NCBI GenBank assembly: GCA_000027065.2
Contig: FN543093.2
Span: 2,980,074-3,044,073 of the forward strand
DNA: 64,000 nt
Direction of reading: 5' to 3'
DNA from: Cronobacter turicensis z3032
GTDB lineage: Bacteria > Pseudomonadota > Gammaproteobacteria > Enterobacterales > Enterobacteriaceae
Shown here: positions 29,256 to 37,994 of the stretch, one piece after another
How positions within the stretch are numbered: position 1 is the stretch's first letter
Layout: each line of letters begins with the position of its first letter
Program-made: the position numbers and the translations under genes
Notes under the pieces: generated by a model
What the model saw: the letters and a program-made list of their open reading frames with translations, nothing else
Database searches by the model: none
Told to the model about the DNA's origin: nothing

Positions 29256-29302
29256 TCACCATATAGCGTTTCACTTATCTCAAACCCCCTATATATAGTA
29301 TT
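29256..29302 (+). promoter_or_regulatory. Two candidate NrdR boxes
   Basis: TCACCATATAGCGTTT (29256-29271) and CCCTATATATAGTATT (29287-29302) share the AT-rich CWATATAG core and are 31 bp apart, three helical turns, which is the usual NrdR spacing. NrdR represses ribonucleotide reductase operons when dATP is high. Confidence 0.6.
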
Positions 29303-29331
29303 TATCCACAGAGTTAGTCACTTGTGGATAA
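29302..29331 (+). promoter_or_regulatory. Inverted pair of DnaA boxes
   Basis: A perfect DnaA box TTATCCACA at 29302-29310 and its exact reverse complement TGTGGATAA at 29323-29331 are separated by 12 bp. DnaA is known to control nrdAB in E. coli, coupling dNTP supply to replication initiation. Confidence 0.85.
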
Positions 29332-29379
29332 GCGGGGGATATTTTCTATTTTCACGGATTTCACGGACAGGTATTACCC

Positions 29380-31665
29380 ATGAATCAGAGTCTGCTGGTA
29401 ACAAAACGAGATGGCAGCCAGGAACGCATTAACCTGGATAAAATTCATCGTGTTCTGGACTGGGCTGCGGAAGGTCTGCATAACGTCTCCATCTCCCAGG
29501 TAGAGCTGCGTTCTCACATTCAGTTCTACGACGGCATCAAAACCTCCGATATTCATGAGACCATCATCAAGGCGGCGGCAGATCTGATTTCCCGCGACGC
29601 GCCGGACTACCAGTACCTGGCCGCGCGCCTGGCGATTTTCCACCTGCGCAAAAAAGCCTACGGTCAGTTCGAGCCGCCGAAGCTTTACGATCACGTCGTG
29701 AAGATGGTGGAACTGGGCAAATACGACCATCATCTGCTGCAGGATTACAGCGAAGAAGAGTTTGCGCAGATGGACGGTTTTATCGACCACTGGCGCGATA
29801 TGAACTTCTCCTACGCCGCGGTGAAGCAGCTCGAAGGGAAATACCTGGTTCAGAACCGTGTGACCGGCGAGATCTACGAAAGCGCGCAGTTCCTCTACCT
29901 TCTGGTAGCGGCGTGCCTGTTCTCGAACTATCCGCGTGAAACCCGTCTGGATTACGTGAAGCGTTTCTACGATGCGGTCTCCACCTTTAAAATTTCGCTG
30001 CCGACGCCGATTATGTCCGGCGTGCGTACCCCGACCCGTCAGTTCAGCTCCTGCGTACTGATCGAGTGCGGCGACAGTCTGGATTCCATCAACGCCACCT
30101 CCAGCGCCATCGTGAAATACGTTTCCCAGCGCGCCGGTATCGGCATCAACGCGGGCCGCATCCGTGCGCTCGGCAGCCCGATCCGTGGCGGCGAAGCGTT
30201 CCACACCGGTTGCATTCCGTTCTACAAGCATTTCCAGACCGCGGTGAAATCCTGCTCTCAGGGCGGCGTTCGCGGCGGCGCGGCCACCCTCTTCTACCCG
30301 ATGTGGCATCTGGAAGTGGAAAGCCTGCTGGTGCTGAAAAACAACCGCGGTACAGAAGCGAACCGCGTGCGTCACATGGATTACGGCGTACAGATCAACA
30401 AACTGATGTACCAGCGTCTGCTGAAAGGCGAAGACATCACGCTGTTCAGCCCGTCCGACGTGCCGGGCCTGTATGACGCGTTCTTCGCCAACCAGGACGA
30501 GTTCGAGCGTCTGTACACCACATATGAGCAGGACGAGAGCATTCGCAAGCAGCGCATTAAAGCGTCTGAGCTGTTCTCGCTGATGATGCAGGAACGCGCC
30601 TCTACCGGCCGTATCTACATCCAGAACGTGGATCACTGCAACACCCACAGCCCGTTCGATCCGGTTGTCGCGCCGGTGCGCCAGTCTAACCTGTGCCTGG
30701 AAATCGCGCTGCCGACCAAACCGCTGGACGACGTGAACGACGACAGCGGCGAAATCGCGCTCTGCACCCTTTCCGCTTTCAACCTGGGCGCTATCGACAG
30801 CCTGGATGAGCTGGAAGAGCTTTCTACGCTGGCCGTTCGTGCGCTGGACGCTCTGCTGGACTACCAGGATTATCCGATCCCGGCGGCGAAACGCGGCGCG
30901 ATGGGTCGTCGTACTCTGGGTATCGGCGTCATCAACTACGCCTACTACCTGGCGAAGCACGGCGTGCGTTACTCCGACGGCAGCGCGAACAATCTGACGC
31001 ACAAAACGTTCGAAGCGATTCAGTACTACCTGCTGAAAGCCTCTAACGAGCTGGCGAAAGAGCAAGGCGCGTGCCCGTGGTTCAATGAAACCACTTACAG
31101 CAAAGGCATTCTGCCGATCGACACCTACAAGAAAGACCTGGATGCGATCGCCAGTGAACCGCTGCACTACGACTGGGACGCCCTGCGCGAATCCATTAAG
31201 ACGCACGGTCTGCGCAACTCCACGCTGTCTGCCCTGATGCCGTCCGAGACCTCTTCGCAGATCTCTAACGCCACCAACGGCATTGAGCCGCCGCGCGGCC
31301 ACATCAGCATTAAAGCGTCGAAAGACGGTATTCTGCGTCAGGTGGTGCCGGACTACGAGCAGCTGAAAGATAAGTACGAGCTGCTGTGGGAAATGCCGGG
31401 CAACGACGGCTATCTGCAGCTGGTGGGTATCATGCAGAAATTTATCGACCAGTCGATTTCTGCTAACACCAACTACGATCCGACGCGCTTCACGTCAGGC
31501 AAAGTGCCGATGCAGCAGCTCCTGAAAGACCTGCTCACCGCCTATAAGCTCGGTGTGAAGACGCTGTACTACCAGAACACCCGCGACGGCGCGGAGGATG
31601 CCCAGGACGATCTGGCGCCATCTATTCAGGATGACGGCTGCGAAAGCGGCGCATGTAAAATCTAA
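29380..31665 (+). CDS. nrdA: Class Ia ribonucleotide reductase alpha subunit
   Basis: A 761-residue catalytic subunit, same length as E. coli NrdA. An N-terminal ATP cone (1-95) senses ATP/dATP. Redox cysteines C225 (SSCVL) and the Cys of ALCTLSAFNLG, and the thiyl radical Cys of NLCLEI, form the active site. C754 and C759 (GCESGACKI) at the tail shuttle electrons from thioredoxin or glutaredoxin. Together with NrdB it reduces ribonucleoside diphosphates aerobically. nrdB follows after a 107-bp gap with a hairpin. Confidence 0.97.
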   Translation: MNQSLLVTKRDGSQERINLDKIHRVLDWAAEGLHNVSISQVELRSHIQFYDGIKTSDIHETIIKAAADLISRDAPDYQYLAARLAIFHLRKKAYGQFEPPKLYDHVVKMVELGKYDHHLLQDYSEEEFAQMDGFIDHWRDMNFSYAAVKQLEGKYLVQNRVTGEIYESAQFLYLLVAACLFSNYPRETRLDYVKRFYDAVSTFKISLPTPIMSGVRTPTRQFSSCVLIECGDSLDSINATSSAIVKYVSQRAGIGINAGRIRALGSPIRGGEAFHTGCIPFYKHFQTAVKSCSQGGVRGGAATLFYPMWHLEVESLLVLKNNRGTEANRVRHMDYGVQINKLMYQRLLKGEDITLFSPSDVPGLYDAFFANQDEFERLYTTYEQDESIRKQRIKASELFSLMMQERASTGRIYIQNVDHCNTHSPFDPVVAPVRQSNLCLEIALPTKPLDDVNDDSGEIALCTLSAFNLGAIDSLDELEELSTLAVRALDALLDYQDYPIPAAKRGAMGRRTLGIGVINYAYYLAKHGVRYSDGSANNLTHKTFEAIQYYLLKASNELAKEQGACPWFNETTYSKGILPIDTYKKDLDAIASEPLHYDWDALRESIKTHGLRNSTLSALMPSETSSQISNATNGIEPPRGHISIKASKDGILRQVVPDYEQLKDKYELLWEMPGNDGYLQLVGIMQKFIDQSISANTNYDPTRFTSGKVPMQQLLKDLLTAYKLGVKTLYYQNTRDGAEDAQDDLAPSIQDDGCESGACKI

Positions 31666-31670
31666 AACGC

Positions 31671-31734
31671 AGGGCGGGGAAACCCGCCCTCTTGTTGTTA
31701 AGGCCGTAGGGCGGGTAAGCAAAGCGCACCCATC
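31671..31734. repeat. nrdA-nrdB intergenic hairpin and dispersed repeat
   Basis: A hairpin (stem 31671-31678/31683-31690, loop GAAA) lacks a following T-run, so it is more likely an mRNA-stabilising or attenuating structure than a terminator. Next to it, 31703-31734 (GTAGGGCGGGTAAGC..GCGCACCC) resembles a small palindromic sequence scattered through enterobacterial genomes. Confidence 0.5.
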
Positions 31735-31772
31735 GTCAACAGCCGATATTGTTTGCAGACAGGATTTACGTC

Positions 31773-32903
31773 ATGGCCTACACCACATTTTCACAGACGA
31801 AAAACAACCAGCTTCTTGAACCCATGTTTTTTGGCCAACCGGTCAACGTGGCGCGTTACGATCAGCAAAAATATGAAATTTTCGAAAAGCTTATCGAAAA
31901 GCAGCTGTCATTCTTTTGGCGCCCTGAAGAAGTGGACGTTTCCCGCGACCGCATCGATTTCCAGGCGCTGCCGGAGCATGAAAAACACATTTTCATCAGC
32001 AATCTGAAATACCAGACGCTGCTCGACTCCATCCAGGGCCGCAGCCCGAACGTGGCGCTGCTGCCGCTGATCTCGATCCCGGAGCTGGAAACCTGGGTCG
32101 AAACCTGGGCGTTTTCCGAGACTATCCACTCGCGCTCCTATACCCACATCATCCGCAATATCGTCAACGATCCGGCGGTGGTATTTGACGACATCGTCAC
32201 CAACGAGCAGATCTTAAAGCGCGCCGAAGGCATCTCGCACTACTACGACGACCTGATCGAGATGACCAGCTACTGGCATCTGCTGGGCGAAGGCACCCAC
32301 AGCGTTAACGGCAAAACCGTGACCGTAAACCTGCATGAGCTGAAGAAAAAGCTCTACCTGTGCCTGATGAGCGTCAACGCGCTGGAAGCGATTCGCTTCT
32401 ACGTCTCCTTCGCCTGCTCCTTCGCGTTCGCCGAGCGCGAACTGATGGAAGGCAACGCCAAAATCATTCGCCTCATCGCCCGCGATGAAGCGCTGCATCT
32501 GACCGGCACCCAGCACATGCTGAACCTGATGCGCAGCGGCGAAGACGATCCGGAAATGGCTATCATCGCTGAAGAGTGCAAACAGGAGTGCTACGACCTG
32601 TTCGTGCTGGCGGCGCAGCAGGAGAAAGAGTGGGCGGAATACCTCTTCCAGGGCGGCTCGATGATCGGCCTGAACAAAGATATTCTGTGCCAGTACGTTG
32701 AGTACATCACCAATATCCGTATGCAGGCTGTCGGTCTGGATCTGCCGTTCAAAACCCGCTCGAACCCAATTCCGTGGATCAACACCTGGCTGGTGTCCGA
32801 TAACGTGCAGGTGGCGCCGCAGGAAGTGGAAGTGAGCTCTTATCTGGTCGGCCAGATCGATTCTGAAATCGACCATGACGATCTGAGCAGCTTCCAGCTC
32901 TGA
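31773..32903 (+). CDS. nrdB: Class Ia ribonucleotide reductase beta subunit
   Basis: A 376-residue radical-generating subunit. The stable tyrosyl radical residue is Y123 counting Met as 1 (SRSYTHI), equal to Y122 of mature E. coli NrdB. Diiron ligands include the Asp of LLDSIQ, E116 and H119 (SETIHSRSY) and later RDEALH. The C-terminal [11 protein letters not shown] segment docks on NrdA. ATG 31773 with an AGGA site gives the conserved [10 protein letters not shown] start. Co-transcribed with nrdA and yfaE. Confidence 0.97.
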   Translation: MAYTTFSQTKNNQLLEPMFFGQPVNVARYDQQKYEIFEKLIEKQLSFFWRPEEVDVSRDRIDFQALPEHEKHIFISNLKYQTLLDSIQGRSPNVALLPLISIPELETWVETWAFSETIHSRSYTHIIRNIVNDPAVVFDDIVTNEQILKRAEGISHYYDDLIEMTSYWHLLGEGTHSVNGKTVTVNLHELKKKLYLCLMSVNALEAIRFYVSFACSFAFAERELMEGNAKIIRLIARDEALHLTGTQHMLNLMRSGEDDPEMAIIAEECKQECYDLFVLAAQQEKEWAEYLFQGGSMIGLNKDILCQYVEYITNIRMQAVGLDLPFKTRSNPIPWINTWLVSDNVQVAPQEVEVSSYLVGQIDSEIDHDDLSSFQL

Positions 32904-32904
32904 T

Positions 32905-33159
32905 ATGGGTCGTATTACGCTTCGCGTGACGGGCACCGAGCTGTCGTGCCCGGACGAACACCCTTCTCTGCTGGTGGCGCTGGAGTCACACGCGGTAGCG
33001 GTGGAATACCAGTGCCGCGAGGGCTATTGCGGCTCGTGCCGCTGCAAGCTGGTCGCAGGCCAGGTGCAGTGGCTGACCAAACCGCTGGCGTTTATTCAGG
33101 AAGGCGAGATTTTGCCCTGCTGCTGTAAACCGCAGGGCGATATCGAGATAGAGATGTAA
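32905..33159 (+). CDS. yfaE: 2Fe-2S ferredoxin-like protein YfaE
   Basis: An 84-residue plant-type ferredoxin with the cluster pattern C37-x4-C42-x2-C45 and a distal Cys in LPCCCK. YfaE maintains the NrdB diiron-tyrosyl cofactor by supplying electrons. Its ATG begins one base after the nrdB stop codon, so translation is coupled. In E. coli inaA follows; here it is absent and glpQ converges instead. Confidence 0.92.
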   Translation: MGRITLRVTGTELSCPDEHPSLLVALESHAVAVEYQCREGYCGSCRCKLVAGQVQWLTKPLAFIQEGEILPCCCKPQGDIEIEM

Positions 33160-33171
33160 CGATGCCGTATT

Positions 33172-33246
33172 GTCGGGTGGCGCGACGCTTACCCGACCAG
33201 GGAAACCGTCGTACGCAGGCCGGGTCAGGCGAAGCCGCCACCCGGC
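33172..33246. repeat. BIME-like pair of inverted REP palindromes
   Basis: Two palindromic units lie in the convergent yfaE/glpQ gap. Unit one has arms GTCGGGT (33172-33178) and ACCCGAC (33191-33197). Unit two has arms GCCGGGT (33219-33225) and ACCCGGC (33240-33246). Read on opposite strands the units are similar, the head-to-head arrangement typical of enterobacterial BIMEs. Such structures protect 3' ends or attract gyrase. Confidence 0.7.
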
Positions 33247-33250
33247 AATA

Positions 33251-34309
33251 TCAGCGTTTGTCTTTCAAAAAACTCACCGCTTTATCCGGGAAATCAGTAA
33301 ACAGCCCGTCCACTTCCGCCTGGTTATACAGCACGTCATAAAGCTGATTCACGTCGGCGGCGTACACCGGCAGCTGGTCGGCGCGCACCGTATACGGATG
33401 CACCTGCAAATGGCTGGCGTGCGCCTCTTTCGCCATCCCGGTCAGCGTCACGTGGTCTTTGGTCGCGCCTTCCGCCACCAGCATATGGTAATCCGGCCCG
33501 ATGCCATCGGCGTACTGCGCAATCTGTTTCATGGCGCCCGGTTTAAACATCCAGTCATAGCGATAGTTTACCCACTTGCCATCGGTCTGCTTCTCCTGGG
33601 TTTCGTTCCAGTCGGTGTAAGCGATAAGCTGCACCAGCTTCAGATCCATTCCCATTTTCGGCTCCAGCTCATTTTTAATGCGCTTAAGCTCGTTGGCGTC
33701 GAAACATTGCAGATACACCTTATCCTGCTTCGTGGTGTAACCATATTTTTTGAGGGTTTCCAGCGTCTTCGCGGCGATATCCTTGCCTTCCTGATGATGG
33801 AACCACGGCGCTTTGATCTCCGGGTAAATACCGATGTTTTTGCCGGTGGAGTGATTCAGCCCCTGCACAAACTCAATTTCTTCTTCAAAGGTATGCACCC
33901 GGAAATCTGATTTGCCCATCGGGAAGCGGCCAGGGAACGTCTGCACTTTTTTGCCGTTTTCCAGCTCAAAACCTTCGCTGAATTTCAGCGATTTGATCTC
34001 CGCAAGCGTGAAATCAATCGCGTAATAACGGCCATCTTTACGCGCGCGGTCCGGGAAGCGCTCCGCCACGTCGGTGACGCGATCCAGATAGTGGTCATGC
34101 AGCACCACCAGCTGGTCATCTTTGGTCAACACCAGATCCTGCTCAAGATAATCCGCGCCCTGCGCATAGGCCATCGCTTTGGCCGGCAGCGTATGCTCCG
34201 GCAGATACCCGCTGGCGCCGCGATGGGCGATAACCAGTTTCTCCGCCGCCAGCGCGTTTGCCGACATCACGCCAATCGCCAGCGCCGCCAGCGTCATTTT
34301 CAGCTTCAT
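33251..34309 (-). CDS. glpQ: Periplasmic glycerophosphodiester phosphodiesterase GlpQ
   Basis: A 352-residue secreted enzyme with a signal peptide cleaved after ALA (near residue 22). It hydrolyses glycerophosphodiesters such as glycerophosphocholine to glycerol-3-phosphate, which GlpT then imports. The GDPD motif HRGASGYLPEHT contains the catalytic His, and a paired metal-binding E-x-D (EQDLVLTKDD) follows. It lies nine bases downstream of glpT on the same strand, a glpTQ operon. Confidence 0.95.
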   Translation of the reverse strand: MKLKMTLAALAIGVMSANALAAEKLVIAHRGASGYLPEHTLPAKAMAYAQGADYLEQDLVLTKDDQLVVLHDHYLDRVTDVAERFPDRARKDGRYYAIDFTLAEIKSLKFSEGFELENGKKVQTFPGRFPMGKSDFRVHTFEEEIEFVQGLNHSTGKNIGIYPEIKAPWFHHQEGKDIAAKTLETLKKYGYTTKQDKVYLQCFDANELKRIKNELEPKMGMDLKLVQLIAYTDWNETQEKQTDGKWVNYRYDWMFKPGAMKQIAQYADGIGPDYHMLVAEGATKDHVTLTGMAKEAHASHLQVHPYTVRADQLPVYAADVNQLYDVLYNQAEVDGLFTDFPDKAVSFLKDKR

Positions 34310-34318
34310 CGTTGCTCC

Positions 34319-35671
34319 TTATGCGCGTTTCGCCAGGGTCGCATGGTGCTGTCTGTGCTCGCCCACCATCACGATAATCAGCAGCAATACCGCCAGAATG
34401 CTGCCGCCAATCATCACCATAAAACCGCCATCCCAGCCGAAGAAATCGACGGTATAGCCCACGATAGCGCTCGCCGCTACCGAACCGCCCAGATAACCGA
34501 ACAGGCCGGTAAAGCCCGCCGCGGTGCCCGCCGCCTTTTTCGGCGCCAGCTCCAGCGCATGCAGACCAATCAGCATCACGGGGCCGTAAATCAGAAAGCC
34601 GATGACAATCATGCACGCCATATCGACATGCGGGTTGCCCGGCGGGTTGAGCCAGTAAACGAGGGTGGCGATGGTCACCAGCGTCATAAAGAACACGCCG
34701 GTCGCGCCACGGTTGCCGCGGAAAACTTTATCCGACATCCAGCCGCAAATCAGCGTGCCGGGGATGCCTGCGTATTCATAGAAGAAATACGCCCACGAGG
34801 ATTTATCCAGCGCGAAATGCTTCACCTCTTTTAAATAGGTCGGCGACCAGTCGAGAATGCCGTAGCGCAGCAGGTAAACGAAGACGTTCGCGATGGCGAT
34901 GTACCACAGCAGCTTATTCGGCAGTACATACTGCATGAAGATTTGCTTCGCGGTCAGCTCTTCTTCGTGCTTCTCGTTATAGTCGTCCGGGTAGTCATTT
35001 TTGTATGCCTCAACGGGCGGCAGACCACAGGACTGCGGCGTATCGCGCATCAGGGCGAACGCAATAATCGCCACCAGAATCGCCGCGAAAGCAGGCATAT
35101 ACAGCGCGGCGTGCCAGTCGTTAAACCACGCCATGCCGAGCAGGAACAGCAGCGGCGGGATCCCGCCGCCGACGTTATGAGCGCAGTTCCACACGGAAAC
35201 AATCCTGCCGCGCTCTTTCTGCGACCACCAGTGCACCATGGTGCGTCCACACGGCGGCCACCCCATGCCCTGGAACCAGCCGCACAGGAACAGCAGCACA
35301 AACATCACCATAATGCTGGAGGTCGCCCAGGGAACGAAGCCCATAAACAGCATCACTGCCGCCGCGAGGATCAGGCCTGCAGGCAGAAAGACACGGGGAT
35401 TCGAACGGTCAGAGACCGAACCCATGATGAATTTCGAAAAACCATAAGCGATGGAAATGCCAGAGAGCGCAAAGCCGAGATCGCCACGTGAGAAGCCCTG
35501 CTCCACCAGATATGGCATCGCCAGCGCAAAGTTTTTACGCACCAGATAGTAAGCGGCATAGCCGAAGAAAATCCCCATAAAAATCTGCCAGCGCAGGCGG
35601 CGATAGTGCTGATCGACTTCGCCGTCAGGTAGCCTGGCGCGATGCGGGGCGGGTTTAAAAATACTTAACAT
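34319..35671 (-). CDS. glpT: Glycerol-3-phosphate:phosphate antiporter GlpT
   Basis: A 450-residue major facilitator with 12 transmembrane helices, importing glycerol-3-phosphate in exchange for phosphate. It also imports fosfomycin. The conserved N terminus ([15 protein letters not shown]) sets the ATG at 35671, with an AGGAGA site; frame extends 27 codons further upstream without support. The Arg-containing segment [14 protein letters not shown] carries the substrate-binding arginine of helix 1. It forms an operon with glpQ. The divergent glpABC operon found beside it in E. coli is not present. Confidence 0.95.
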   Translation of the reverse strand: MLSIFKPAPHRARLPDGEVDQHYRRLRWQIFMGIFFGYAAYYLVRKNFALAMPYLVEQGFSRGDLGFALSGISIAYGFSKFIMGSVSDRSNPRVFLPAGLILAAAVMLFMGFVPWATSSIMVMFVLLFLCGWFQGMGWPPCGRTMVHWWSQKERGRIVSVWNCAHNVGGGIPPLLFLLGMAWFNDWHAALYMPAFAAILVAIIAFALMRDTPQSCGLPPVEAYKNDYPDDYNEKHEEELTAKQIFMQYVLPNKLLWYIAIANVFVYLLRYGILDWSPTYLKEVKHFALDKSSWAYFFYEYAGIPGTLICGWMSDKVFRGNRGATGVFFMTLVTIATLVYWLNPPGNPHVDMACMIVIGFLIYGPVMLIGLHALELAPKKAAGTAAGFTGLFGYLGGSVAASAIVGYTVDFFGWDGGFMVMIGGSILAVLLLIIVMVGEHRQHHATLAKRA

Positions 35672-36021
35672 CTCTGTCTCCTGCTGATGAGGGTTATATC
35701 TATTCGTTTTACTTATGTTTCCTTTGCGAGCGTGATAGTAGGCAAAATGCATTATTTATGCTGTGAAACATCGCACAAATTGTTACAGAATTATGACAAT
35801 CGAAAACAAATGCGCATCGCGTCACGATTATTTTTCGTTCTGTGCGCGTTTATTTTCGATTAAGTCCAAACAGAGGCAGAGAAATGTGGAGGACAGGTGC
35901 GGGTGAGCTGAAAAGAACATAGGGCGAACTGCGGTCAGCGCCGCCAGCAGCGTGGCGGGCCTGACATCAAACACTCAGGAAACACGGGCGCCCGGCGATG
36001 CACAGGCGCCCCGTTGCGCCG
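35672..36021. other. Intergenic region upstream of glpT
   Basis: A 350-bp gap with the glpTQ promoter and a predicted CRP site. The stretch 35790-35865 contains several TTTCG/TCGAAA half-site-like words that could be degenerate GlpR operators; none is a convincing full operator. No gene is seen. Confidence 0.5.
35762..35777. promoter_or_regulatory. Predicted CRP site upstream of glpTQ
   Basis: TGTGA-AACATC-GCACA matches the CRP consensus at 9 of 10 core bases and lies 91 bp before the glpT ATG. glpTQ is known to be CRP-activated in E. coli. Confidence 0.65.
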
Positions 36022-37218
36022 TCAGACCGTGTGCGTCTCGACAACCTGCACCCAACCCTGGCTTGCCGTCACGTCCTGGCCATTCAGCCAGCGGCGCACC
36101 AGCGTAAGCGCCATCATGGCGCAAATCTCCTGGCGGATACGCAGCGCGTAACGGCTGGCGTTAAAGCGCAGACGCACGGCCTGCGTGCCCTGCGGCGTGG
36201 TCAGCGCGATGTTGATCTCGTCGTCTTCAAAGCTCGCGATGCTCAGCGCCAGATCGGCGAGATGGCGGCTGCGGCGATCGACGTTCCAGTGGGCGGTCTG
36301 CGCCAGCGTCTCCACCTGGGCAGGCAGCACTTCGCTCGCCAGCAGCGGCGCGTCGGCACCCGAGAGTTGCAGCGCCAGCAGGCCCGCGGTGAACTGTTCG
36401 CTCAGCGTAATGCTCAGTTGCTGCTCGCGCAGGCAGCGCGCAATCTGGGCAGGCAGCGTTTCAGTGCCTTCAAAAATCAGGCTGTCGCCTGCCACCTCAC
36501 GCACGTGCGGCCAGAGGGCTTCCATCTCTGCGCGACGCGACGCCGGGCCGGTGAGTTTGAGCTCGATAATCGGCGTGGAGGAGCGGTAGCCCATCGCCAC
36601 GTCCGGCGGCAGCGTCAGGGGATCGAGTTCTGCGGCGAGATCGCTTTCGGAGCGCCCGAACGTGGTGAGTCGCAGGCAGAGCGGCGGCGCGGGGAGCGTA
36701 AAGCGCTCACGCAGGCGCGGCAGGATCTCATGCTCCACCATCCGTTTGAATTCAGACGGGACGCCGGGCGTGAAGAAAATCAGACAGCGGTTGAGCTTAA
36801 TAGCGAACCCGCAGGCGGTGCCAACCGGGTTGTCGATCATTTCGCTGCCCGCCGGCAGCAGCGCCTGTTTGCGGTTACTCGCGGCCATCACGCGCCCGCG
36901 CGCTGTGAAAAAGCGCTCCATCTGCGCGAGCCAGCCTTCATGCAGCACCAGCTCCACACCCGCCGCGCGGGCCGCCGCCTCGGCGCTGAGATCGTCGCTG
37001 GTCGGCCCGAGGCCGCCGTTGACGATTAAGATATCGGCGTGCTGGCTGCGCTCGGTCAGCGCGGATACCAGCGATTCCAGGCTGTCGCCCACGGTGTTGC
37101 GGCGGGTCAGCGGCAATCCCTGATTAAAAAACAGATCGGCAAGCCAGGCGGCGTTGGTATCGACAATCTGACCGTGCAACACCTCATCGCCGGTCGAGAG
37201 CATTTCTGTCTGTAGCAT
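36022..37218 (-). CDS. yfaY: CinA-like protein YfaY
   Basis: A 398-residue protein of the CinA family closely matching E. coli YfaY. The N-terminal molybdopterin-binding-like domain (1-170) has MLSTGDEVLHGQIVDTNAAWLA and the NGGLGPTSDD motif; in other CinA proteins this domain has ADP-ribose pyrophosphatase activity. The C-terminal part resembles the nicotinamide mononucleotide deamidase domain but in a diverged form (LSEQFTAGLLALQLS), so deamidase activity is doubtful. It precedes glpT on the same strand at a distance of 350 bp. Confidence 0.9.
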   Translation of the reverse strand: MLQTEMLSTGDEVLHGQIVDTNAAWLADLFFNQGLPLTRRNTVGDSLESLVSALTERSQHADILIVNGGLGPTSDDLSAEAAARAAGVELVLHEGWLAQMERFFTARGRVMAASNRKQALLPAGSEMIDNPVGTACGFAIKLNRCLIFFTPGVPSEFKRMVEHEILPRLRERFTLPAPPLCLRLTTFGRSESDLAAELDPLTLPPDVAMGYRSSTPIIELKLTGPASRRAEMEALWPHVREVAGDSLIFEGTETLPAQIARCLREQQLSITLSEQFTAGLLALQLSGADAPLLASEVLPAQVETLAQTAHWNVDRRSRHLADLALSIASFEDDEINIALTTPQGTQAVRLRFNASRYALRIRQEICAMMALTLVRRWLNGQDVTASQGWVQVVETHTV

Positions 37219-37311
37219 TATTTTCTCCGCAGGAAGGGAAGGCTTTACTATAGCGCGCAGAGAAAAGAAGAAGGAGAAAAACAGGCGCAGCGGAACACCG
37301 CGCCCGGAAAA

Positions 37312-37854
37312 TCAGAAGCCTGCGCTGACGCCCAGGTACGGGCCATCGGCCACTTTGCTGTCGCGATCGCCATCTTTACCGGTCATGTTGATGTAGCGGT
37401 AACCGGCTTCCACGCTGAGCGGACGGAACAGGGAGAAACGCGCGCCCGCGCTGGCTTCCTGGTAGTCGTTCACGCCGCTGGAAAGCGAATCCGGCGAGTA
37501 GTAGTAATCGCCGAACAGCGAGATACGCTGCCCGATATCCCAGCGCACGCCGCCGCCGACAGCCGCCGCGTAGCCTTCATCCCCTTCGTTCGGGTTCAGG
37601 TAAATGGCCTTGACGCCCGGCGTGACCATAAACGGCCCCAGCGGCAAGTTGAAGCCCAGACCGGCGCCCACAATATCGCCGTGATCGTCATTGTGCGCCC
37701 AGTTGCCGGTCAGTTGCAGACCGCTGCTTTCCGTGCCGAAACCGACGCCCATATTGGTGTAATGCTCGCCCACAGAGCCATTGACGCTGATGGCGCCCGC
37801 CTGTGTGGCAGCCAGCAGCAGGCCGGCCAGTGCTAAACGAAGTGTGTTTTTCAT
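37312..37854 (-). CDS. yfaZ: YfaZ family outer membrane protein
   Basis: A 180-residue protein, same length as E. coli YfaZ. It has a signal peptide cleaved near QAGA|ISVNG and a beta-rich body with alternating hydrophobic residues that ends in aromatic F (VSAGF), as expected for a small outer-membrane beta barrel. Conserved segments include GFGTESSGLQLTGNW and EGDEGYAAAVGGG. ATG at 37854 is chosen because the upstream codons are not conserved. Function unknown. yfaY follows downstream on the same strand. Confidence 0.88.
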   Translation of the reverse strand: MKNTLRLALAGLLLAATQAGAISVNGSVGEHYTNMGVGFGTESSGLQLTGNWAHNDDHGDIVGAGLGFNLPLGPFMVTPGVKAIYLNPNEGDEGYAAAVGGGVRWDIGQRISLFGDYYYSPDSLSSGVNDYQEASAGARFSLFRPLSVEAGYRYINMTGKDGDRDSKVADGPYLGVSAGF

Positions 37855-37994
37855 TCCATGTATCTCAAAAAAAGAAAAAGAGCCCTGCAAACGCAACGCG
37901 GCATTGTACCTGTATCGGGGCGGCGATCAATGCGATGCGCTCACCGCCTCCCTGCGGCACGTGAAAAAGGAGAAAACACCTATGCGGAAAAGCA

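Noticed and set aside
29374..31302. A 642-codon open frame antisense to nrdA
   Set aside because: It mirrors the codon periodicity of the highly biased nrdA gene, is rich in Arg, Gln and Val of the antisense kind, and resembles no family.
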